The notes under the pieces are model-generated. The model saw only the letters and a list, made by a program, of their open reading frames with translations. It was not told the DNA's origin and did no database searches. Both the position numbers and the translations under genes were made by a program. This document shows positions 17,940 to 26,825 of a DNA stretch of 59,678 nt, piece after piece (within the stretch, counting starts at the first letter, position 1; every line of letters starts with the position of its first letter). The stretch is from Nostoc sp. KVJ20 (GTDB taxonomy: Bacteria > Cyanobacteriota > Cyanobacteriia > Cyanobacteriales > Nostocaceae), in contig NZ_KV757637.1 of NCBI RefSeq assembly GCF_001712795.1, positions 1 to 59,678 of the forward strand. Direction: 5' to 3'.

Positions 17940-20513
17940 ATGGATACTTCACTACTTAACTCTCAGACTGTTGAGCTATTGTCGCAGATTACTGGACAAA
18001 AACTGACTCAAAAGAATCTCACACCACCCGTAATATTTCTGGCAAATTTAGTCACGGTGCTTTTGGGAGTGATATTTGTAGATGGCACAGTAGCAGAGTC
18101 AGAAAAGCAACGTTTACTTACAACCCTTTATCGATTTAGTATTCCAGAAAGTGATGTGCGTAAGTTGACACATTTAATGATTAAGGGAGTCAAAGAAAAT
18201 CAAGTTTATAAGCAAGTTAATAATTTACTAGCATTAGCGGCTCCACTTTCAGAATCAGAAAAGCTGTTGTTAATTAGCTTTGGCTATGAAATGTCAGCAG
18301 CAGATAGCGAAATTGACACCCGCGAGAAAAAGTATATGGAGATAGTTGCCAAGCACTTAGGCATTAAACCACAACATTTAGTAGTTTTAGAGGCTGGTTT
18401 TACACATCAAGCAAATGTGGAGCCTATTGCTTTAGATGAAGTACATTTTTTACTCAACCCTGCTCGATTTCAACAACTAGATACCATATTTGTCAAGGCT
18501 GCAAGTGATATGCTAGCGGCTCTACCTACTAAATCAGAACACAAAACAACTAAACCACACAGAAATCTATCTTACGGAGAATTGAAAAAGTTCCAAGAAT
18601 ATCGCAAACAATTAGACAATTCTTGTTATCAGCTTTTTCAGATAATTCAAGACTGTACCAATCGTGGCTTCTTGCCTCACACTTTGATAGAGGAAGTAGA
18701 GGAAATATCTCAAAAAGTAAAATCTCAGCAGTTTAGGTTAGCAGTTTTAGGCGAGTTTAGCCAAGGGAAATCAACCTTACTTAATGCCTTACTAGGTGAA
18801 GAAATTCAACCTGTGAGAGAGATTCCTTGTAGTGGTATGGTAACAGTTTTAAAATATGGAACCCAAAAGCGGGTAGTCTGTCGTTATAAAGATGGACGGG
18901 AAGAAGAAATTCCTTTTGAGCAATATCAACTAAAGGCAACAATTTCAGAAGATGCAGCACTTGGATGTCTGAGTGATGAACTAGCACATAATGAAATTGA
19001 TGAAATTGTTTTTGAGCATCCTGATTTAGAGTTATGTAGTAGTGGGGTAGAAATTGTAGATTCTCCAGGATTAAACGAACACCCTGAACGCACCGCCATT
19101 ACTCAAAAATTACTGAAAGATACAGATGCAGTGATATTCCTAACTAATGCCTTACGTCCTCTAACTCAGGTAGAATGCGACTTACTCCAGGATGTGAGAA
19201 CTCAACTAAATCATGGTAATAAAAATGAACCTGCTAACAATCTTTTTATAGTAGGAAATTTTATAGATTTAGTGCGTAGCGAAAAGGGACGTGAGCAAGT
19301 GCAACAAAGGATCGAAAGAATTGTACAAGGTCAAAAGCCTATAGTTGCAGGTGAAAACCGCGTTCATTTTATTTCTGCTCAAGCTGCACTGGATGCAATT
19401 TTGCAGGGAACTGAAGATGACTATTTGAAAGCCTTCCAAAATTTTACCCAGTCTCTTGAGAAGTTTTTGACCTTTGATAGTGGCACAGTAAAAATTAAGC
19501 ACTCTATTAGTCAAATAAATAGAGTTATCAAAAAAGGTTTAGATGGGCTATATAAATCGAATGCTACTTTAGATGGAAAAATCCAAATTTCTGAAGCAGA
19601 AAAGCAGGAAATTTTAGAAAAAATAGGAGAAGCCAGTGGGCGCGATGTCAGAATCCATCTATTGGCAGATCAACTTATAGAATTAGTGTTTGAGCAAATT
19701 ACTGAATCTTGGGATGAATGGCGTGAAGGATTAGGCGATCGCATAGCTCAAAAGAGCCAATATTGGAATTCTGAACACAACCCGGCTTTAAGCCAAGACA
19801 AACTGATTAGAGATTATACCAATCAATTTATCAGAGATTTGTCAGCAGAAATAGATGAATGGGGAAATACGAAACTTAAAGAGATTATCTTACAAGAAAA
19901 TATTAAGTATTTAGACACTAGTATTGCTTATGAGCTAGACGCAATTCAAGGTGAATTTAATAGACTAGACCAAAACATACAAACTAATTTTAGCAAGCAG
20001 CTTAAAATTTCTATTGACAGTATAAATGATGATTTTATGGGAATGGGAGGAATTGGTAGTGGTATTGGAATAGGTGGCGTTTTAGCTGCTGGATTAATGA
20101 TATTTACAGGTCTTGGTTTTATTGCCGTGATTGTTGCAAGTTTAGCTGCTACAATTGCTGGTTCGTTTGGTTTTGGAATGCTAGATTTTGATGGACTAAA
20201 AGACCAAATAAAAGGCAAAGTTTGTGAACTAGGATTTAAAAATTTTGATGATAAAGAATCAAGAGATAAATTATCAGAAAAGTTAGATGAAATTGTTGGC
20301 TCAGTTTTTAATAGCCGAGTGGAATCAGCTAGTCGAGTCATTGCAGAAGCGATCGCACTTTACGAAAATCTCCTCGAACAGCAGGAAAAGGCTCACAACG
20401 AAACTTTGGAACAACGTGAGGCTGAAAAGATATGGATTTACCAAAAGCGCCAAGAACTTGAGCAAGTACAGGATGGGCTGGAAATCATTCTCAGTAAATG
20501 CACGATTGTTTAA
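17940..20513 (+). CDS. TerB-domain dynamin-like GTPase
   Basis: An 857-residue large GTPase. Residues about 30-155 form a helical, acidic TerB-like (tellurite-resistance) domain with two internal repeats (FVDGTVAESEK and MSAADSEIDTREKK). The GTPase domain follows: G1 GEFSQGKS at 271-278, G2 Thr probably near 303, G3 DSPG at 374-377 and G4 NFID at 440-443. Helical stalk regions flank a very hydrophobic glycine-rich segment (701-745), a likely membrane paddle. The C-terminal 60 residues are a charged coiled coil. The layout resembles bacterial dynamin-like proteins such as BDLP of Nostoc, which tubulate or fuse membranes. A TerB fusion suggests a membrane-stress or defence role (inference). The start codon is ATG; no strong ribosome site is seen. 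Confidence 0.8.
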   Translation: MDTSLLNSQTVELLSQITGQKLTQKNLTPPVIFLANLVTVLLGVIFVDGTVAESEKQRLLTTLYRFSIPESDVRKLTHLMIKGVKENQVYKQVNNLLALAAPLSESEKLLLISFGYEMSAADSEIDTREKKYMEIVAKHLGIKPQHLVVLEAGFTHQANVEPIALDEVHFLLNPARFQQLDTIFVKAASDMLAALPTKSEHKTTKPHRNLSYGELKKFQEYRKQLDNSCYQLFQIIQDCTNRGFLPHTLIEEVEEISQKVKSQQFRLAVLGEFSQGKSTLLNALLGEEIQPVREIPCSGMVTVLKYGTQKRVVCRYKDGREEEIPFEQYQLKATISEDAALGCLSDELAHNEIDEIVFEHPDLELCSSGVEIVDSPGLNEHPERTAITQKLLKDTDAVIFLTNALRPLTQVECDLLQDVRTQLNHGNKNEPANNLFIVGNFIDLVRSEKGREQVQQRIERIVQGQKPIVAGENRVHFISAQAALDAILQGTEDDYLKAFQNFTQSLEKFLTFDSGTVKIKHSISQINRVIKKGLDGLYKSNATLDGKIQISEAEKQEILEKIGEASGRDVRIHLLADQLIELVFEQITESWDEWREGLGDRIAQKSQYWNSEHNPALSQDKLIRDYTNQFIRDLSAEIDEWGNTKLKEIILQENIKYLDTSIAYELDAIQGEFNRLDQNIQTNFSKQLKISIDSINDDFMGMGGIGSGIGIGGVLAAGLMIFTGLGFIAVIVASLAATIAGSFGFGMLDFDGLKDQIKGKVCELGFKNFDDKESRDKLSEKLDEIVGSVFNSRVESASRVIAEAIALYENLLEQQEKAHNETLEQREAEKIWIYQKRQELEQVQDGLEIILSKCTIV

Positions 20514-20582
20514 TCACATTCCTTTTGTAACTAATCTCGCCTCATAATAAAGAAAGATTAAGCTGCACTCAGAAAACTCTCA

Positions 20583-21266
20583 ATGAGCCAAACTAGCCTA
20601 AATTTAGTTGCAATATCTATCTTTCTCATGACCCTATCGGTACTGCTGGGGCCGTTCTTAAACTTATCACCGGCAGTACCGGCACTTGCTACCTTCACCA
20701 TTTTAGGCATAGCGACATTAGATAGTTTCAGCTTGCAAGGCAAGGGTGGTACTATCTTTTTGGATTGGATAGCTGGTTTTTCAAGTGAACACCGCGATCG
20801 CATCGTCCACCACGAAGCTGGGCATTTCTTAATTGCTTACCTGTTGGGTATTCCCGTTACCGGCTACACACTCAGCGCTTGGGAAGCCTGGAAACAGGGG
20901 CAACCTGGACAAGGCGGCGTTAGCTTTGATGATGGCGAATTAGCATCTCAACTAGAAGCGGGTAAAATCAGCGCCCAAATGTTAGACCGTTACTGCACCG
21001 TTTGGATGGCGGGTATTGCTGCTGAAACCCTAGTTTTTAATAATGCTGAGGGTGGATCTGATGATAAAAACAAACTGATAGGAGTCTTGACAATTTTAGG
21101 CTTTTCTGAATCAGCTTATCAGCAGAAACTACGGTTTCATGCCCTCCAGGCTAAAACTCTACTGCAAGAAAATTGGTCTAGCTACGAGGCTTTAGTTAAT
21201 GCCATGCGACAACGCAATTCGGTAGAAGATTGTCATGCTGAGTTAGGAGTAGGGAGTGGAGAGTGA
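20583..21266 (+). CDS. M41 (FtsH-like) peptidase domain protein lacking the AAA module
   Basis: 227 residues with two N-terminal membrane helices (about 8-30 and 32-52) and a zinc-protease domain carrying HEAGH (about residue 79), the metal-binding motif of the FtsH/M41 peptidase. The AAA ATPase part that normally feeds this protease is absent, so the protein may need a partner or may act on small membrane substrates. The last few residues (GVGSGE) are read from an intergenic ggagtg repeat, showing that the repeat has replaced the natural end of the gene. Confidence 0.75.
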   Translation: MSQTSLNLVAISIFLMTLSVLLGPFLNLSPAVPALATFTILGIATLDSFSLQGKGGTIFLDWIAGFSSEHRDRIVHHEAGHFLIAYLLGIPVTGYTLSAWEAWKQGQPGQGGVSFDDGELASQLEAGKISAQMLDRYCTVWMAGIAAETLVFNNAEGGSDDKNKLIGVLTILGFSESAYQQKLRFHALQAKTLLQENWSSYEALVNAMRQRNSVEDCHAELGVGSGE

Positions 21267-21351
21267 GTACAGGCTAGCGAATGATGGATTATACCTTTTA
21301 GAATTACAGGCGATCGCACTACTACAATGTCTCAGCTAGTTTTGAGAGTTT

Positions 21352-21400
21352 GTAGTAAGCACTTTAGTGCTTAGAAAATCAGGAGTAAAGTCCTTACTAC
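21352..21400. repeat. Dispersed 49-bp palindromic repeat (copy 1)
   Basis: Begins gtagtaagcactttagtgc and ends agtccttactac. The reverse complement of 27641-27689 matches it with five differences. Each half is itself palindromic around actttagt or aaagtcc. It lies between the M41 and GH10-like genes. Confidence 0.75.
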
Positions 21401-21412
21401 GAACTTGCTTCT

Positions 21413-22678
21413 TCAATCAACTCTGGCGCGGAGTGCGGGAGATGGAAAGAGAGTTCCAAATGCAGCTTGTCGCTCGTTTAAGGGTTCTAACGCATCATTC
21501 CAAAGGCTTTCATAATAAAAGAAGGTTACGCCTAAACCGCGTTCTTGAGCAGCACGCACTTGAGATTTAATTTGCTGCATGGGAACTGGGTTATTTCGTA
21601 ACCCGGTCATAATGCCAATTCCAGTTGGAATTGTTTGTTGCGCTTCCTGAATTTCTGGGCGGGAAATATTTGCCACAAAACTTTGCAGATCGGGACGATA
21701 AATTTGCACAATTAACTCGTCCACAATATTTTGTCGCATCCAACTTAGCCAATCTTGCAGGTGAAACTTGTAAGCAAAATCATAGTAATTGGGAGAAACG
21801 GAGAAAATCGCCTGGGGTTTTCTCTGCTTTACCGCTTGGTTAAGTTGTACCATGAACGCCGTAATTTTATCTGCCCGCCACTTTATCCATGCCTGATCTT
21901 GGGGATTATTTGGGGGAGGATTCTTAGTTTCTTTGGTGTATAAAGCAACTGTATATTGGTCGTAACCAAACTCGTGGGGCAAACTCATGTGATCGTCAAA
22001 CTGAATGCCATCGGCATCATATTGGGTAACAGTTTCCAGCACAAGATTGGTGATGAACTGTTGCACTTGAGGATGGAAGGGATTAAGCCACATCACCTCA
22101 CCCGCTGCACTGATTGAAGTTTGGCTACCATCCCGCTTTTGTGTGAACCAATCTGGATAATTCAGTGCAAGTTCTGAGGTTGGGGGAGCCATAAAACCAA
22201 ACTCAAACCAGGGAATTACTAGCAATCCTTGGCGATGTGCTTGAGTAATGAGGTCTGCAAGAATATCATGTCCATCTGAACCTTTGTAGACAAAAGGTTG
22301 AATACCTGCACGTTGCGCGATCGCACTGGGATACATCACATACCCAGAATTCCATACCACAGGATAAACTGTATTGAAGTTCATCCGCCGTAGTTGAGTT
22401 ACCGCATCCTGCACTTTGGCGCGATTCTTGAGAGTGTCAAAATCATTAGTAGTCATCCAAACCCCGCGAATTTCCTGACGGGGTATCTGTGCGATGGCAG
22501 GAGTGAAACTGTCTACCAGTAATACCGTAACAAAGGATATTAAAATGAGAATCGGAAAAAGAGACTTGAGCGCTCGCCGCCAAATTTGAACAATAAAAGG
22601 TGATTTCATAGATTTGAATGATGCATTAGCTACCCACACACGCCATTGCTCGTTTTTATGATTGAATCTACTAACCAT
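21413..22678 (-). CDS. GH10-like family glycosyl hydrolase (DUF187/GHL10), exported
   Basis: 421 residues. An N-terminal signal-anchor (hydrophobic run LFPILILISFVTVLLV) precedes a TIM-barrel domain of the GHL10/YngK group, with the typical start EIRGVWMTTNDFDTL (about residue 68), NFNTVYPVVWNSGYVMYPS, LVIPWFEFGF, WLNPFHPQVQQF and YDADGIQFDDHMSLP; the last holds likely catalytic acids. Family members act on extracellular polysaccharide or peptidoglycan glycans; the substrate is not known here. A start at 22609 (MKSPFIVQ) would also keep the signal sequence. The end (PALRARVD) is close to the usual family end. Confidence 0.8.
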   Translation of the reverse strand: MVSRFNHKNEQWRVWVANASFKSMKSPFIVQIWRRALKSLFPILILISFVTVLLVDSFTPAIAQIPRQEIRGVWMTTNDFDTLKNRAKVQDAVTQLRRMNFNTVYPVVWNSGYVMYPSAIAQRAGIQPFVYKGSDGHDILADLITQAHRQGLLVIPWFEFGFMAPPTSELALNYPDWFTQKRDGSQTSISAAGEVMWLNPFHPQVQQFITNLVLETVTQYDADGIQFDDHMSLPHEFGYDQYTVALYTKETKNPPPNNPQDQAWIKWRADKITAFMVQLNQAVKQRKPQAIFSVSPNYYDFAYKFHLQDWLSWMRQNIVDELIVQIYRPDLQSFVANISRPEIQEAQQTIPTGIGIMTGLRNNPVPMQQIKSQVRAAQERGLGVTFFYYESLWNDALEPLNERQAAFGTLFPSPALRARVD

Positions 22679-22833
22679 ATAGTTTACAAGTATTTATGCT
22701 TACTACAGGATTGATGAGTTGGTAGTTGTTCGTTCCCTGCTTATGGAACTTTTGCACCAGAAAAACTAAAGCAGACCTAACTATGAAGTGCTTGACGTAG
22801 TTAGTAGTCATTAGTGCCCAATAGATATTCGTA

Positions 22834-22873
22834 TGGTGAATTGGGCATTGGGCATTGGGAATTGGGCATTGGT
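22834..22873 (+). repeat. Tandem attgggc/attggga heptamers
   Basis: Repeated seven-base units (attgggc, attggga), the reverse complement of the units upstream of flv2. Intergenic, upstream of chlI. Confidence 0.75.
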
Positions 22874-22904
22874 TATTAATTCTTCTCATCCTTACCCCTT
22901 GCCC

Positions 22905-22952
22905 CCTGCTCCCCTGCTCCCCTGCTCCCCTGCTCCCCTGCTCCCCTGCTCC
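22905..22952 (+). repeat. Six perfect 8-bp repeats (cctgctcc)
   Basis: Exactly six head-to-tail copies of cctgctcc, about 100 bases upstream of chlI. An octamer array can change copy number by slippage. With the heptamers at 22834-22873 it fills most of the 373-base gap before chlI. Confidence 0.85.
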
Positions 22953-23051
22953 CCTACTTCTTCCTCATCCCCCTGATCTTCACATTCCTCCACGCCCTAC
23001 CTGTGTCACAATAAATAACTGTAATAAGAAAAATATTGTTAAGGTAATTTA

Positions 23052-24176
23052 GTGAGTCCAACTGCTCAATCCACGGCAAGTGCGCGTCGCGTAGTATTTC
23101 CTTTTACGGCAATCGTGGGCCAGGAAGAAATGAAACTGGCGTTGCTATTGAACGTGATTGACCCCAAAATTGGTGGTGTAATGATCATGGGCGATCGCGG
23201 CACCGGGAAATCCACAACTATCCGGGCGCTGGCGGATCTGCTGCCAGAAATTTCTGTGGTTGCCAATGATCCCTTCAGTAGTGATCCTAGTGACCCCGAC
23301 TTGATGAGCGATGAAGTCCGCCAACTGTTAGAACAAGGGGCGGAAATTCCTGTAGCTCACAAAAAAGTCCAAATGGTAGACCTGCCACTAGGAGCCACAG
23401 AAGACCGAGTTTGTGGCACAATCGATATCGAGAAAGCTTTATCTGAAGGTGTCAAAGCTTTTGAACCGGGACTGCTGGCAAAGGCTAACCGAGGTATTCT
23501 CTATGTGGATGAAGTCAACTTACTAGACGACCATCTTGTAGACGTGTTACTCGACTCCGCTGCCAGTGGATGGAACACTGTAGAACGGGAAGGTATTTCT
23601 ATTCGTCACCCAGCACGTTTCGTTCTTGTGGGTTCTGGAAATCCAGAAGAAGGCGAACTACGCCCCCAACTGCTCGATCGCTTTGGGATGCACGCAGAAA
23701 TTCACACAGTAAAGGAACCAGCCTTGCGGGTGCAAATCGTAGAACAACGGGCGGATTTTGATCAAAATCCTCCAGCATTTCTCGAAAATTACAAACCCCA
23801 GCAAGAAGCATTGCAAGAGCAAATTGTCAATGCTCAACAGCTTTTGCCAAAAGTGAACATGGACTATGATCTGCGGGTGAAAATTTCTGAAGTCTGCTCA
23901 GAACTGGATGTAGATGGTTTGCGGGGTGACATTGTTAGTAACCGCGCCGCCAAAGCCTTAACAGCTTATGAAGGACGCACTGAAGTTACAGTTGATGATA
24001 TCCATCGCGTAATTACGTTATGTTTGCGTCACAGACTGCGGAAAGACCCCTTAGAATCGATTGATTCTGGCTACAAAGTCGCCAAAGTTTTTAGCCGTGT
24101 CTTTGGTGTCGAACTACCAGAAAGTGATACTGCACAAAAAAACGGCACAGGTCAAAAGTTAGGGGCTAGAGGTTAA
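23052..24176 (+). CDS. chlI: Magnesium chelatase ATPase subunit I
   Basis: AAA+ motor of Mg-protoporphyrin chelatase (with ChlD and ChlH), the first committed step to chlorophyll. 374 residues. Walker A is GDRGTGKST at 47-55, Walker B is GILYVDEVNLL, and the arginine-finger/sensor region reads LRPQLLDRFGMH. The start is GTG (gtgagtcca) at 23052; no ATG upstream fits. The last residues (GQKLGARG) run into a gttaggggc-type repeat, so the C-terminus is slightly extended compared with the conserved core. Confidence 0.95.
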   Translation: MSPTAQSTASARRVVFPFTAIVGQEEMKLALLLNVIDPKIGGVMIMGDRGTGKSTTIRALADLLPEISVVANDPFSSDPSDPDLMSDEVRQLLEQGAEIPVAHKKVQMVDLPLGATEDRVCGTIDIEKALSEGVKAFEPGLLAKANRGILYVDEVNLLDDHLVDVLLDSAASGWNTVEREGISIRHPARFVLVGSGNPEEGELRPQLLDRFGMHAEIHTVKEPALRVQIVEQRADFDQNPPAFLENYKPQQEALQEQIVNAQQLLPKVNMDYDLRVKISEVCSELDVDGLRGDIVSNRAAKALTAYEGRTEVTVDDIHRVITLCLRHRLRKDPLESIDSGYKVAKVFSRVFGVELPESDTAQKNGTGQKLGARG

Positions 24177-24350
24177 AAGTTAGGAGCGGAGCCGGAAACG
24201 CTCCGCCTCCGGTGAAGAATTAATAGTTAAGAGTTTTGAATGGAAAGCTGCTTCATATCTCACAACTTTAATTCCTCAATCAGCACTGACTATAAATCAC
24301 AACTCCTAACTCTTAACTCAGCACTCAGCACTTAGCACTCAGCACTGAAT

Positions 24351-24647
24351 ATGAGATTTTGGTCTTTTTGGTTCAACAGCTTTATTCTATCTAGCCAATA
24401 CGATCCGCCTAGGTTTGTAGAGTTATTGATGCTCTTATTAGCGATCGCTATGCTGGCAATAGGCAGTATTTTACCCGACAGGCCCTATTTAATTTTATGC
24501 TTGAGCTTATTAGTGGGGTCATCTATTTCTATCTTAGTGCGGGAAGCGATCGCCCCCTCACCCCAGACACGAATTACCCAACTAACAGCATCTCTATTGC
24601 TCATCATCAGCCTATATGGCTTTGCTGACTTAATGTATACTCTTTAA
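24351..24647 (+). CDS. Small membrane protein of unknown function
   Basis: 98 residues with about three hydrophobic segments (residues 25-42, 44-65 and 76-96) and a charged turn (REAIAPSPQTR). It has no motif I recognise. Two HIP1 octamers lie within the frame, as in neighbouring real genes. It starts 174 bases after chlI, behind a run of cagcact repeats, so co-transcription is possible but not shown. Confidence 0.6.
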   Translation: MRFWSFWFNSFILSSQYDPPRFVELLMLLLAIAMLAIGSILPDRPYLILCLSLLVGSSISILVREAIAPSPQTRITQLTASLLLIISLYGFADLMYTL

Positions 24648-24726
24648 AATTAGTCATTTGTCATTTGTTAGTTATAAGCCAATACGCTTGGGTTAAGGTT
24701 TATTGGTGTAGGTAATTGGTCTTTGA

Positions 24727-24752
24727 AGACGCGATAAATCGCGTCTCTACAT
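24727..24752. repeat. Palindrome gacgcgat…atcgcgtc
   Basis: A short inverted repeat (gacgcgataaatcgcgtc) in the gap after the small membrane protein. A degenerate copy (gacgcgatgaatcacgtc) lies at 4409-4426 after flv4. Dispersed repeat. Confidence 0.6.
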
Positions 24753-24815
24753 GAGGGTTCTGGGCTTATCTGAACTGTGTTGAGTTATAAACACCAATAG
24801 ACCAATGACCAATGA

Positions 24816-25910
24816 CTAATGACTCCATTTTTGCATTTCCACCAATTCCATACACAACTCATTAATTTGCTCTAAATCAGGTTTATGAGGTAGGGCAGAT
24901 TGTTCGCAAACAATTTCCATTTCGGCAACCAAATCTTCTGCCATTTTCATTACCTGCTCATAAGAATACTCACCCTTTAAAATAGCTTTTAAATCCTCAA
25001 CATCACCAGCTATTCTTCTATCTACAATCACTTCACCGTGCCGTAATATTTCTACTCCACTGCGTAACAATCTAATGCAGTGCATCCCATGTTTGAGGTC
25101 AAAACCCGATTTTCTTTCCATTTCTGCCCTAGCCGGATTCCTATTCTCCTGCCAAGATAAGTAAGCCTTCCATTCTCTTAAAGCTATTTGATAGCTTTGG
25201 CTTTTCTGAAGCAGACGAATAAAATCTTTACGGCTATTGGTTAACTTTTGGGTATATTCCAAAGTCTCATCGGGTAAAGTATATTGTTTTAAGACTCCTT
25301 TAAAATCAATATCTGCCGTCAGCAATTGATATAATTGTTCCGCTTCTTCCAAAAACTCAATCCGTCCTCTGATTAAGTTATAAAGATACTCCAGAAAAGC
25401 ATTTAGCTCATCTTTGCCCAGAGGTGCTTCGTCTTCTATAGCGAAGTCAGATGGTATCGGTTTTTTTTGCGGTGGTTTTAATAGCCACTTACGATGAGTT
25501 TCCATCTTTTTAATTTGGGCAAAGGCATAACCAGTGTAAGTATGTTTTACCTTTTTACTCAAAAATAACTGTTTATGATTAATTAAATTCTGTCCTACTG
25601 TGTTTAAAAAAGGATAGTTATTTAACCAGAGCAATTCTAAAACATTGGGATTTGCACCCGCTAATAACTGGAGGATTTTTCTTAATTCATATATAACTGT
25701 GTCTTTGTTACCATCAACGAATGGAAATATTCCTGGTTCATCCCAACCAGTATCTTTTTGTTCTATGCGATCAAATCCCAAGTAGTACCTTTTGGGCGCG
25801 ATAAATACTCCCCGATAATCCAAGTCTGAATCAGGACGATTTAAACCATAGCCGTGACTACCTGCCAAACCAATTAAAATAGTTCTTTGCTCAACTTCTA
25901 TTCTTTTCAT
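24816..25910 (-). CDS. Predicted nucleotidyltransferase (DNA polymerase beta superfamily)
   Basis: 364 residues. The N-terminal domain has the minimal nucleotidyltransferase pattern GSHGYG (about 17-22) followed by DSDLDYRGV (about 28-36), giving the two metal-binding aspartates. Then comes a long helical domain (about 100-360). Family members are YcgL-like predicted nucleotidyltransferases of unknown substrate. A Nif11-type precursor gene lies upstream on the same strand, 179 bases away. Confidence 0.75.
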   Translation of the reverse strand: MKRIEVEQRTILIGLAGSHGYGLNRPDSDLDYRGVFIAPKRYYLGFDRIEQKDTGWDEPGIFPFVDGNKDTVIYELRKILQLLAGANPNVLELLWLNNYPFLNTVGQNLINHKQLFLSKKVKHTYTGYAFAQIKKMETHRKWLLKPPQKKPIPSDFAIEDEAPLGKDELNAFLEYLYNLIRGRIEFLEEAEQLYQLLTADIDFKGVLKQYTLPDETLEYTQKLTNSRKDFIRLLQKSQSYQIALREWKAYLSWQENRNPARAEMERKSGFDLKHGMHCIRLLRSGVEILRHGEVIVDRRIAGDVEDLKAILKGEYSYEQVMKMAEDLVAEMEIVCEQSALPHKPDLEQINELCMELVEMQKWSH

Positions 25911-25994
25911 ATCACCTGATTAAAATATAGTCATCCTAACTCATGAGTTAAGCAGGTGGGAAGATAGCAATTAGAGTTACTTAGTTTAACAGAA

Positions 25995-26039
25995 ATGCTC
26001 CTAAAGGTGATGATGCAACGGTATCCCCTTGAGGAGCAT
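25995..26039 (-). terminator. Hairpin downstream of the Nif11-type gene
   Basis: atgctcct (25995-26002) pairs with aggagcat (26032-26039), with additional aagg/cctt pairing inside. On the minus strand the stem is followed by ttctgtt, a weak T-rich tail. It is placed to terminate the Nif11-type transcript before the nucleotidyltransferase gene. Confidence 0.45.
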
Positions 26040-26089
26040 AATTTGTCAATTCAGTTGTTCCTATACTTTCGATATTCCCAGAACAGGAA

Positions 26090-26323
26090 TTATCTAGGAT
26101 TAAGGTGGCGTCTAGTCCCCCATCCTGGATTGACAATGGCGGCTAAATCTTCTTCAGATAATTTGTTGATTTCGCTATCCAGTTCTTCAACGGTGAAATC
26201 ATAGCCACGCTCTTGAGCAATCTTGATAAATGCTTCTGGATTAGCTGTTGCTTTGAGTTTTTGTTGTAATGCTTGATCTGCTTTTACGGCTTGAAAAAGT
26301 CGGGCAGCATTTTGCTGTGTCAT
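26090..26323 (-). CDS. Nif11-like leader peptide (RiPP precursor candidate)
   Basis: 77 residues. Residues about 1-62 fit the Nif11-like leader: LFQAVKADQALQQKLKA, a PEAFIKIAQERGYDFT segment, and an acidic tail LSEEDLAAI. The C-terminal tail after this is NPGWGTRRHLNPR, basic and without Cys, Ser or Thr-rich core, and there is no Gly-Gly cleavage site. The ribosome site aggaga lies 8-9 bases before the ATG. No maturase, protease or transporter for it is visible nearby, so it is an orphan precursor or a member of the Nif11 group with a non-RiPP role. Confidence 0.75.
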   Translation of the reverse strand: MTQQNAARLFQAVKADQALQQKLKATANPEAFIKIAQERGYDFTVEELDSEINKLSEEDLAAIVNPGWGTRRHLNPR

Positions 26324-26825
26324 GACAATCCATCTCCTGTTTGAAATATCAGGTTTGAATGTGGTAATTTAATTCCTGGGGATTCACTAACTTTTGTAAA
26401 GATGTAAAGATTTTATAGATTTAGCATCTAATTACAATTTTAAAATAAAGAAGAAAAATGTGTTGATTTTGACAAGAAAGTATAACTTTTAAGTTAAAAA
26501 TAATGTTACTTTTTGCAAAATTCAGCCCTAAGATAGTAGTAATTTTTATCTAAAAAGCATTTATTCTGACTTTTAAAATTTTAGATATGGGGTTTTCCCT
26601 TCTCCCTCCATCTCAAGAGTTTCCTTGTCCTCTTTGCTGACCAGACGCCGATGCCAAATCCAAAAAGCTTATTAAAGCTTGACTTAATACCTGTTAATAA
26701 AATAGTATGTTAGATTGTCTGTCTAATTCCTGCTCGGATCAGGTAGACATATTACAAAGGCTGGCAAAAGCGTCTCTACAGAGATAAAAACCAGCTACCT
26801 GTACGGCAACCTCAAGGACAATTCC
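26324..26825. other. Divergent control region between Nif11-type gene and rplU
   Basis: 502 bases without a gene. The left part is AT-rich and probably carries the Nif11 promoter. The right 120 bases form the rplU leader, which has a ggctgg…ccagc pairing (about 26759-26795) that could be an autoregulatory or attenuator stem. No RNA gene was recognised. Confidence 0.5.

Noticed and set aside
22905..22952. Possible CRISPR array
   Set aside because: The units are 8 bases, head to tail, without spacers. No other array or cas gene is seen.
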